Below are positions 1-5,143 of a stretch of DNA of 5,143 nt, piece by piece. Source of the DNA: an uncultured Flavihumibacter sp. Its GTDB lineage: Bacteria; Bacteroidota; Bacteroidia; Chitinophagales; Chitinophagaceae. A program made the translations under genes and the position numbers. A model generated the notes under the pieces. The model was not told where the DNA came from and did no database searches. It worked only from the letters and a program-made list of their open reading frames with translations. Each line of letters begins with the position of its first letter. Position 1 is the first letter of the stretch. The stretch lies in NCBI GenBank assembly GCA_946481605.1, contig CAMLPA010000280.1:1-5143 (forward strand). The letters run 5' to 3'.

Positions 1-545
1 GTGTAATACTGAATCCGCAGGATAGTGTAGCCGCCACCGTTATGAACTGCTGCAATTATATTTTCTCGGAATTCAGTTACATCAAAGGCATTACCGATGT
101 GGAAACCACTGTTGATGATATCTTAGAGCACCGTTCCGGCGTTTGCCAGGATTTCGCGCACCTGATGCTGCAAATACTACGTTCCCTGAAGATTCCCGCG
201 CGTTATGTGAGCGGCTATATCTGTCCGAATAAGAATGGCATGCGCGGAGAAGGCGCCACACACGCCTGGGTGGAAGCCTGGATTCCCGGACAGGGATGGG
301 CAGGTATCGATCCCACCAACAATGTATGGACCACCAATACCCACGTGAAACTCGCTACCGGTCGCAACTTCAAGGATTGTACGCCTGCGAAGGGTATGTT
401 CCGGGGAAAGGCTTACCAGCGTTTATCCGTATACGTTTCCGTTGGTTATGAAAGCGGCCAGGTATTCGAAGAAATGAACGATGTTACAACGAGGTTCCGG
501 GATGCCCCGCCATTGGAAGATGCGGAGGCTCAACAACAACAGTAA
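1..545 (+). CDS. Transglutaminase-like cysteine peptidase family protein, 3' part (start off the left edge)
   Basis: The reading frame is open from base 3 to the TAA at 543-545, giving 180 visible residues. The first ATG (42) lies inside an open frame (VILNPQDSVAATV precedes it), so it is probably an internal Met. Counting from that Met, the catalytic triad of the transglutaminase core fold is visible: Cys35 in SGVCQDFAHL (codon 144-146), His74 in THAWVEAW (261-263) and Asp90 in GIDPTNN (309-311). Bacterial relatives (COG1305 type) usually carry an N-terminal beta-rich domain before this core and run to roughly 280-300 residues, so about 100 or more residues are likely missing. The C-terminus matches the family (GRNFKDCTPAKGMFRGKAYQRLSVYVSV) and ends in a short Gln-rich tail. 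No signal peptide can be judged. Such proteins are thiol enzymes, either peptidases or acyl transferases; the substrate cannot be told from sequence. The gene converges on rpoB, and no U-tract terminator follows its stop. The family call is firm, the function open. Confidence 0.9.
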   Translation, partial: VILNPQDSVAATVMNCCNYIFSEFSYIKGITDVETTVDDILEHRSGVCQDFAHLMLQILRSLKIPARYVSGYICPNKNGMRGEGATHAWVEAWIPGQGWAGIDPTNNVWTTNTHVKLATGRNFKDCTPAKGMFRGKAYQRLSVYVSVGYESGQVFEEMNDVTTRFRDAPPLEDAEAQQQQ

Positions 546-550
546 GGATA

Positions 551-579
551 CTTTCTCGCAAAGGCGCAGAGGCGCGGAG
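551..579 (-). repeat. Degenerate 'cctttgcg' intergenic repeat, copy 1 (inverted relative to the others)
   Basis: Read on the minus strand this is a run of 'gcgcctctgcgcctttgcga' type, ending in gagaaag. It begins five bases after the transglutaminase stop. Bases 554-575 are the exact reverse complement of 665-686 (22 bp, no mismatch). Repeats of this style (CTTTGCGCCTTTGCGTGAAA-like) occur in gaps of many Bacteroidota genomes, to my recollection; no function is assigned to them here. Confidence 0.75.
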
Positions 580-655
580 TTTGGCCTGTTGTGATTTATT
601 AGTGCAGAAAATATAACCAAGCCAATCTACCTTTTTATTCTGCTTGCAATCAGGT

Positions 656-690
656 TCTCTCTTTGCGCCTCTGCGCCTTTGCGAGAGAAT
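656..690 (+). repeat. Degenerate 'cctttgcg' intergenic repeat, copy 2
   Basis: The stretch starts ctctctttgcgcctctgcgc and ends ctttgcgagagaat. It consists of 8-9 base units, each with a TGCG core. Bases 665-686 pair perfectly with 554-575 of copy 1 across an 89-base spacer. Two G-T wobbles and two further pairs extend the match inward to 661 and 579. No target-site duplication is seen outside the pair (bases 546-553 against 687-696), so a simple MITE is not supported. Confidence 0.75.
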
Positions 691-700
691 TAGAAAAAAT

Positions 701-735
701 GTTGCGTCGTTGCCGTTGCGCCGTTGCGAGAAAAT
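701..735 (+). repeat. Degenerate 'gttgcg' intergenic repeat, copy 3
   Basis: Four GTTGC units (gttgcgtcgttgccgttgcg, then ccgttgcgagaaaat) lie in the same orientation as copy 2. The right end, ttgcgagaaaat, matches the ends of copies 2 and 4. The unit is GTTGCG rather than CTTTGCG, so this is a diverged variant. Confidence 0.6.
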
Positions 736-785
736 ATCTCAAACGAACTCCCTACTCCTCAGAAGCCCCCCAAACCTCAACCGCC

Positions 786-825
786 CATTGCGTCCTTGCT
801 TCTTCGCGTCTTTGCGTGAAAAATA
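786..825 (+). repeat. Degenerate 'cttcgcgtctttgcgtgaa' intergenic repeat, copy 4
   Basis: The units are ttgcgtccttgcttcttcgc followed by gtctttgcgtgaaaaatat, in the same orientation as copies 2 and 3 and with the same right end (ttgcgtgaaaaat). It lies just before the A-tract of the rpoB terminator, so on the minus strand it lies immediately downstream of the predicted transcript end. Confidence 0.6.
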
Positions 826-830
826 TAAAA

Positions 831-863
831 TAAAAAAAGGCCGCTGCTCTCCGCAACGGCCTT
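831..863 (-). terminator. Intrinsic terminator of rpoB
   Basis: On the minus strand, AAGGCCGTTGC (863-853), loop GGAGA (852-848) and GCAGCGGCCTT (847-837) form an 11-bp stem with one U-G wobble, followed by a T-tract (838-832) that overlaps the stem end. It starts 23 bases after the rpoB stop. On the plus strand the wobble becomes a C-A mismatch (844/856) and no clean T-run follows, so it is oriented for rpoB rather than for the convergent gene. Confidence 0.9.
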
Positions 864-886
864 CCTCTTATCTAAGCAAAAAATTC

Positions 887-3800
887 TTATTCGAATTTCA
901 GATCCAATCCCAGACCTCTCAATTCGTGGATCAACACGTTGAAAGATTCCGGAACACCTGCCTTCGGAATGTTATCACCTTTAACGATGGCCTCGTAAGT
1001 TTTCGCGCGGCCGATGATGTCATCCGATTTAATGGTAAGCAGTTCCTGCAGGATGTTGGAAGCACCGTAGGCTTCGAGGGCCCACACTTCCATTTCCCCG
1101 AAACGCTGACCACCGAACTGGGCCTTACCACCAAGCGGCTGCTGGGTAATGAGACTGTATGGTCCGATAGAACGGGCGTGCATTTTGTCATCCACCATGT
1201 GGTGCAGTTTGATCATGTAGATGATTCCTACTGTAGCCTTCTGGTCGAAGCGGTCGCCTGTTTCACCATCGTAGAGGTAAGTGTGTCCGAAGCTGGGCAG
1301 ACCTGCCTGTGTGATGTGTTCCGCGATTTCTTCGGTAGTGGCACCATCGAAGATCGGGGTGGCGAAGCGCATACCCAGTTTCTCACCGGCCCATCCGAGA
1401 ACGGTTTCATAAATCTGGCCGAGGTTCATCCTGGAAGGTACACCCAATGGGTTCAGAACGATATCAACCGGCGTACCGTCTTCGAGGAACGGCATGTCTT
1501 CGGCACGAACGATCTTGGCAACGATCCCTTTGTTACCGTGGCGTCCCGCCATTTTATCCCCCACTTTCAGCTTACGCTTCACAGCGAGGTAAACTTTCGC
1601 CAGCTTTAGTACGCCGGCAGGCAGTTCGTCTCCGATAGAGATGTTGAACTTCTCGCGCTTGTAGCGACCGAGTTCTTCATTGTATTTGATGTTGTAGTTG
1701 TGCAGGAGAATGTTGATCTGCTGGTCGATCTTCTCGTCGCCTGTCCAACCTAAAGGATTCACGTTCAGGTAGTCGATGCCGGTCAGGTTCTTCACTGTGA
1801 ACTTAGCACCTTTACCGATCAGTACCTCACCGAAGTTGTTGGAAACACCTGAGGAAGCTTTGTCTTTCAACAATACCTGGAGTTTGCTCAGCAATACTTC
1901 CATGATATCGGCTTCGTTCTTGTCGTGAACTTTCTCTACTTTTTCAAGCAGGGCTTTTTCACGCACTTTGGTGTTCTTATCTTTCTTGGCGCGCTGGAAC
2001 AGTTTCTTGTCGATCACCACACCTTCCGTTCCGGATGGTGCTTTCAGGGAAGCGTCCTTCGCATCACCGGCTTTGTCACCGAAGATGGCGCGGAGGAGTT
2101 TTTCTTCAGGGGTAGGATCAGATTCACCCTTAGGTGTGATCTTACCAATGATGATATCGCCTTCTTTTACGTGTGCACCGATGCGGATGATACCGTTCTC
2201 GTCGAGGTCTTTGGTAGCCTCTTCGGAAACGTTGGGGATATCGGGCGTGAGCTCTTCTTCACCCAGTTTGGTATCACGCACTTCCAGTTCAAATTCTTCG
2301 ATGTGAACGGAAGTGAACAGGTCTTCGGTCACCACTTTATCGGAGATCACGATGGCATCCTCGAAGTTGTACCCTTTCCATGGCATGAATGCCACTTTCA
2401 GGTTACGGCCCAGGGCCAGTTCACCACCTTGTACAGCGTATCCTTCAGTAAGGAAATCGCCTTCCACCACACGCTGCCCTTTCTTAACGGCGGGACGCAG
2501 GTTGATACAGGTGGCCTGGTTGGTTTTTATGAACTTGGTGAGTTTGTACACTTTGAGGTCTTCTTCAAAGCTCACCAGTTTTTGTGATTCGTTTCTTTCG
2601 TAACGAACATGAATCTCGTTGGCATCTACGAATTCCACCACACCTTCTCCTTCAGCGTGGATCTGGATACGCGCGTCACGGGCAGCTTTTCCTTCCAGAC
2701 CGGTACCTACGATAGGCACCTGCGGGCGGATCAGCGGCACAGCCTGACGTTGCATGTTCGATCCCATCAGGGCACGGTTGGCGTCATCGTGCTCCAGGAA
2801 GGGGATCAGGGAGGCACTCAAACCAACGATCTGGTTCGGGGCCACGTCCATGAATTCCACTTCAGATTTTTCGAGGATAGGGAAGTCGCCGGTTTCACGG
2901 CTCACGATCCTTTCTTCCACGAAATTTCCACTGGGGTCAAGCGGGGTGTTCGCCTGGGCGATTTTGGCGATGTCTTCTTCTTCAGCACTCAGGTAAGTAA
3001 GCGCTTTCATATCTACTTTACCGTTCTCCACTTTGTGGTACGGTGTTTCGATGAAGCCCATCTCGTTGATCTTGGCGTGTACGCAAAGCGTGGAGATCAG
3101 ACCGATGTTCGGTCCTTCCGGCGTTTCGATCGTACAAAGACGGCCATAGTGGGAATAGTGTACGTCACGTACCTCGAAGCCTGCACGTTCACGGCTCAGA
3201 CCACCTGGTCCGAGTGCGGAGATACGACGCTTGTGCGTGATCTCACTCAGGGGGTTAGTCTGGTCGAGGAACTGAGACAATTGAGAGGTACCGAAGAATG
3301 AGTTGATCACGGAAGAAAGTGTTCTGGCGTTGATCAGGTCAACAGGTGTGAACACCTCGTTGTCGCGCACGTTCATTCTTTCGCGGATGGTACGAGCCAT
3401 ACGGGCCAGACCAACACCGAATTGTGCATACAACTGTTCTCCCACGGTACGAACACGACGGTTGCTCAGGTGATCGATGTCATCGATCTCCGCTTTACCG
3501 TTGGTGAGGCGCACAAGGTATTTAATGATTTCAATGATGTCTTCCTTGGTCAATACCTTGTTGTCCAGTTTCTGATCTACACCGAGTTTGCGGTTGATCT
3601 TGTAACGGCCTACTTCTCCGAGGTCGTAACGTTTGTCGCTGAAGAACAATTTATCGATGATACCACGGGCTGTTTCATCATCCGGCGCATCGGCACCGCG
3701 CAGTTGGCGGTAGATGTGCTGAACGGCTTCCAGTTCGGAGTTGGAGGTATCTTTGTTGAGGGTATTGTAAATGATGGCGTAGTCGCCGCTCACTTCTTCT

Positions 3801-4690
3801 TTTTGAATGAATACGGAAGAAACGGCCATGTCAACGATGGTCTCAATGGCTTCTTCGTCCAGTACCGTATCACGTTCCATCACCACTTCGTTCCTTTCGA
3901 TGGACACCACTTCACCGGTATCTTCATCTACGAAGTCTTCCACCCATGTACGGAGTACACGAGCGGCCAGGCGCTTACCAAGGAATTTCTCCAGGGCTTT
4001 ACGTTCACCTTTCACTTCATCGGCCATGCCGAAGAGTTCGAGGATATCCTTATCTGTTTCGAATCCGATGGAACGAAGCAGGGTAGTTACAGGGAACTTT
4101 TTCTTACGGTCGATGTACGCGTACATCACGTTGTTGATATCGGTCGCGAATTCCATCCAGGCGCCCTTGAAGGGGATCACGCGGGCGGAATAAATCTTAG
4201 TACCGTTGGGGTGTACTGATTGACCGAAGAACACACCGGGTGAACGGTGCAACTGGGAAACCACTACCCTTTCAGCGCCGTTGATCACGAAAGTACCACG
4301 GGGCGTCATGTAAGGGATGTTACCCAGGAACACGTCCTGGATAATAGTCTGGAAGTCAACATGCTCCTCGTCATTACAACTGAGGCGCAGTTTGGCTTTC
4401 AGGGGAACGGCGTACGTAAGTCCGCGCTCCATACACTCGTCAATGGTATAGCGTGGCGGGTCAATAAAATAATCGAGGAATTCCAGTACAAAGATATTCC
4501 GGGTATCCGTAATGGGGAAGTTCTCTTTGAACACCTTAAAAAGGCCCTCATTGTTACGTTTGTCCGGAGTGGTCTCTAACTGGAAAAAGTCTTTAAACGA
4601 TTGAATCTGAACCTCTAGCAGATCAGGAGTTTCGGCGAGATTCTTGATCTTTCCGAAATTGATCCTGTTTGACAGTGTTGTTGAAGACAT
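887..4690 (-). CDS. rpoB: DNA-directed RNA polymerase subunit beta
   Basis: This is the complete beta subunit of the core RNA polymerase, 1267 codons, ending ...LDLKFE with TAA at 889-887. The length fits Bacteroidota RpoB and is shorter than the 1342 residues of E. coli. Order along the chain (boundaries approximate): protrusion and lobe in residues 20-420, fork and rifampicin region 430-535, hybrid-binding and flap parts 630-1185, C-terminal clamp segment 1190-1265. Visible landmarks are [12 protein letters not shown] (141-152), [12 protein letters not shown] (469-480), [14 protein letters not shown] (485-498), GYNFEDA (773-779, acidic pair E777/D778), [12 protein letters not shown] (1044-1055, NTP-contacting lysines K1046 and K1054), PLGVPSRMN (1081-1089) and [19 protein letters not shown] (1187-1205). 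The ATG at 4690 is preferred because [17 protein letters not shown] matches the usual start in the phylum and the preceding leader is non-coding. No Shine-Dalgarno is present, as is common in Bacteroidota. The gene has its own candidate promoter and terminator and is not next to rplL or rpoC. Identity is certain. Confidence 0.99.
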   Translation of the reverse strand: MSSTTLSNRINFGKIKNLAETPDLLEVQIQSFKDFFQLETTPDKRNNEGLFKVFKENFPITDTRNIFVLEFLDYFIDPPRYTIDECMERGLTYAVPLKAKLRLSCNDEEHVDFQTIIQDVFLGNIPYMTPRGTFVINGAERVVVSQLHRSPGVFFGQSVHPNGTKIYSARVIPFKGAWMEFATDINNVMYAYIDRKKKFPVTTLLRSIGFETDKDILELFGMADEVKGERKALEKFLGKRLAARVLRTWVEDFVDEDTGEVVSIERNEVVMERDTVLDEEAIETIVDMAVSSVFIQKEEVSGDYAIIYNTLNKDTSNSELEAVQHIYRQLRGADAPDDETARGIIDKLFFSDKRYDLGEVGRYKINRKLGVDQKLDNKVLTKEDIIEIIKYLVRLTNGKAEIDDIDHLSNRRVRTVGEQLYAQFGVGLARMARTIRERMNVRDNEVFTPVDLINARTLSSVINSFFGTSQLSQFLDQTNPLSEITHKRRISALGPGGLSRERAGFEVRDVHYSHYGRLCTIETPEGPNIGLISTLCVHAKINEMGFIETPYHKVENGKVDMKALTYLSAEEEDIAKIAQANTPLDPSGNFVEERIVSRETGDFPILEKSEVEFMDVAPNQIVGLSASLIPFLEHDDANRALMGSNMQRQAVPLIRPQVPIVGTGLEGKAARDARIQIHAEGEGVVEFVDANEIHVRYERNESQKLVSFEEDLKVYKLTKFIKTNQATCINLRPAVKKGQRVVEGDFLTEGYAVQGGELALGRNLKVAFMPWKGYNFEDAIVISDKVVTEDLFTSVHIEEFELEVRDTKLGEEELTPDIPNVSEEATKDLDENGIIRIGAHVKEGDIIIGKITPKGESDPTPEEKLLRAIFGDKAGDAKDASLKAPSGTEGVVIDKKLFQRAKKDKNTKVREKALLEKVEKVHDKNEADIMEVLLSKLQVLLKDKASSGVSNNFGEVLIGKGAKFTVKNLTGIDYLNVNPLGWTGDEKIDQQINILLHNYNIKYNEELGRYKREKFNISIGDELPAGVLKLAKVYLAVKRKLKVGDKMAGRHGNKGIVAKIVRAEDMPFLEDGTPVDIVLNPLGVPSRMNLGQIYETVLGWAGEKLGMRFATPIFDGATTEEIAEHITQAGLPSFGHTYLYDGETGDRFDQKATVGIIYMIKLHHMVDDKMHARSIGPYSLITQQPLGGKAQFGGQRFGEMEVWALEAYGASNILQELLTIKSDDIIGRAKTYEAIVKGDNIPKAGVPESFNVLIHELRGLGLDLKFE

Positions 4691-4696
4691 ATATAT

Positions 4697-4713
4697 AATA
4701 AACCGGTTTTATT
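4697..4713 (-). promoter_or_regulatory. Small A/T hairpin just upstream of the rpoB start codon
   Basis: On the minus strand AATAAA (4713-4708), loop ACCGG (4707-4703) and TTTATT (4702-4697) form a perfect 6-bp stem ending six bases before the ATG. The DNA also contains the 10-bp palindrome AAACCGGTTT (4700-4709). With no Shine-Dalgarno, initiation must rely on the A/T-rich leader, so the hairpin could affect ribosome access. An A/U-only stem is weak, and no role is shown. Confidence 0.3.
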
Positions 4714-4753
4714 GAACAATCTCTATCACTGAAAACCAATCAGTTGAATCGTA

Positions 4754-4802
4754 ATCCCCTTGTTTCAAGCTGAATATAAACAATAAGCCTAAATTAGGGG
4801 AT
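4754..4802 (-). promoter_or_regulatory. Possible fold-back of the rpoB mRNA 5' leader
   Basis: In the predicted leader, AUCCCCU (4802-4796) near the expected transcript 5' end is the exact complement of AGGGGAU (4760-4754), enclosing 35 bases. A small CUUG-AAA-CAAG hairpin just inside (about 4769-4759) would compete with it. Such a stem at the 5' end could affect mRNA stability or autoregulation. Seven base pairs with a long loop may be chance. Confidence 0.25.
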
Positions 4803-4835
4803 GGCAAAAGTACACATTATTTGTCAATTTGCCAT
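4801..4835. promoter_or_regulatory. Inverted repeat ATGGCAAA-N19-TTTGCCAT over the rpoB promoter (candidate operator)
   Basis: Two perfect 8-bp half-sites, 4801-4808 and 4828-4835, lie 27 bp apart centre to centre, between 2.5 and 3 helical turns. On the minus strand the promoter-proximal half overlaps the TTTG of the -7 element and the distal half falls near the -33 region. That is where a dimeric repressor or activator could act. No known regulator site is recognised, and the regulator is unidentified. Confidence 0.35.
4805..4812 (-). promoter_or_regulatory. rpoB: Candidate rpoB promoter, -7 element TACTTTTG
   Basis: TACTTTTG on the minus strand is a full match to the Bacteroidota primary-sigma -7 consensus TAnnTTTG. 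It lies between the upstream gene's terminator and the rpoB ATG. The transcript would start near 4798-4801, giving a leader of about 110 nt. No convincing -33 TTTG at the normal spacing is seen: TTGAC begins only 15 bases upstream of the element and TTTA lies 22 bases before it. The -7 match and its position are the main support. Confidence 0.5.
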
Positions 4836-4870
4836 AAAGTTTTTACCGGAGGGCGTACTGCCTTCGGATT

Positions 4871-4906
4871 AACAAAAAAGAAGGCCACGGGAAGAATCCC
4901 ACGGCC
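4871..4906 (-). terminator. Intrinsic terminator of the TPR gene
   Basis: On the minus strand GGCCGTGGG (4906-4898), loop ATTCTT (4897-4892) and CCCGTGGCC (4891-4883) form a 9-bp stem with two G-U wobbles, followed by TTCTTTTTTGTT (4882-4871). The two wobbles become A-C mismatches on the plus strand, so the orientation is minus. It lies 33 bases past the TPR stop and upstream of the rpoB promoter, separating the two units. Confidence 0.85.
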
Positions 4907-4939
4907 GTTTCAAATCAGCACTACTCACTTTCTTAAATG

Positions 4940-5143
4940 CTATTTTGAGGAGCGGTTACCACCGCTTTCATCAGTTTTAGTTTTGTCGGTATTGCCACCT
5001 TGTGTGCTATCGCCTGTTGCCCTGTTCTGCTGGGTGTTCACCAGCTTCTGCAGGATTTCCTTATTGGCTTTGGCATCATTGTTCTCAGGTTGCAGTACCA
5101 GAATCTGGTCGAGATGTTCCACTGCTTTCGCATAATCTTTGGC
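4940..5143 (-). CDS. TPR-repeat protein, C-terminal end only (start off the right edge)
   Basis: The frame is open from the right edge to the TAG at 4942-4940, giving 67 visible residues. They begin AKDYAKAVEHLDQILVLQPE, the second half of a tetratricopeptide repeat: A7, L11, I14 and P19 of the visible part sit at consensus positions 20, 24, 27 and 32. One more short helix (NNDAKANKEILQKLVN) follows, then a disordered tail of about 30 residues rich in Gln, Asn, Gly, Thr, Asp and Lys. A GTG at 5122 is an internal Val codon, not a start. TPRs are protein-binding scaffolds; the partner, location and full architecture cannot be judged from this end. It is transcribed in the same direction as rpoB but is separated by a terminator, so the two are probably not one operon. 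It is not rplL, the usual gene before rpoB. Confidence 0.8.
   Translation of the reverse strand, partial: AKDYAKAVEHLDQILVLQPENNDAKANKEILQKLVNTQQNRATGDSTQGGNTDKTKTDESGGNRSSK

Noticed and set aside
423..620. Minus-strand open frame of 65 codons opposite the transglutaminase 3' end
   Set aside because: It is composed of repeat-derived sequence (APLRLCEKVS) plus antisense of the real gene.
554..686. MITE or insertion sequence with 22-bp terminal inverted repeats
   Set aside because: No target-site duplication is present, there is no transposase, and the arms belong to a repeat that also occurs twice more at 701-735 and 786-825, so two facing copies of a short repeat explain it better.
551..825. 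CRISPR array
   Set aside because: Copies are imperfect, differ in orientation and length, and are not separated by uniform spacers. No cas gene is nearby.
644..1609. Long plus-strand open frame of 321 codons
   Set aside because: It runs through the intergenic repeats (APLRLCE-type peptides) and then antisense to the 3' end of rpoB. It matches no family and arises from rpoB codon bias.
1925..4579. Several plus-strand open frames (for example 1925-2587, 2609-3301, 3422-4219, 4247-4579)
   Set aside because: All lie antisense to the well-conserved rpoB. Their peptides have no recognisable domain and no promoter or ribosome site, so they are shadows of the coding strand.
4846..4867. Hairpin CCGGAGG-N8-CCTTCGG between the TPR terminator and the rpoB promoter
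   Set aside because: The seven-base stem pairs fully, with one G-U, only on the plus strand, where no gene is transcribed. On the minus strand it has an A-C mismatch and no U-tract. Likely chance.
4821..5135. Plus-strand open frame of 104 codons
   Set aside because: It crosses the rpoB promoter and a minus-strand terminator and then runs antisense to the TPR gene. The peptide looks like random hydrophobic sequence.

Overview
The window looks like ordinary chromosomal DNA from a member of the Bacteroidota, most likely a Chitinophaga-like (Chitinophagaceae) bacterium. The phylum call rests on three things. The RNA polymerase beta subunit has the Bacteroidota-type N-terminus and wording. The candidate rpoB promoter matches the phylum's -7 consensus TAnnTTTG. 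The rpoB start has an A/T-only leader with no Shine-Dalgarno sequence. The family-level call is a weaker impression from the protein sequence and the intergenic repeats.

Layout, left to right. Positions 1-545 hold the 3' part of a plus-strand transglutaminase-like gene with an intact Cys-His-Asp triad; its start lies off the left edge. Positions 546-886 are a non-coding gap between convergent genes. It holds at least four copies of a short degenerate repeat built on 'cctttgcg' units, two of which form a 22-bp perfect inverted pair, and then a strong minus-strand intrinsic terminator (831-863). Positions 887-4690 (minus strand) are a complete rpoB of 1267 codons, with the catalytic lysines and the rifampicin pocket intact. 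Positions 4691-4870 are the rpoB control region: candidate -7 element, a dyad overlapping it, a leader of about 110 nt with possible fold-back, and a small A/T hairpin before the ATG. Positions 4871-4906 are a second minus-strand terminator. Positions 4940-5143 (minus strand) are the 3' end of an unidentified TPR protein gene whose start lies off the right edge.

The most notable point is organisational. rpoB has a terminator on each side, its own candidate promoter, and neighbours (a TPR gene upstream, a convergent transglutaminase gene downstream) that are not rplJ/rplL or rpoC. It therefore appears to be transcribed alone, outside the usual rplKAJL-rpoBC cluster. No new enzyme system, mobile element, CRISPR array or RNA gene is visible. 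The points worth a second look are the solitary rpoB, the dyad over its promoter, and the intergenic repeat family.
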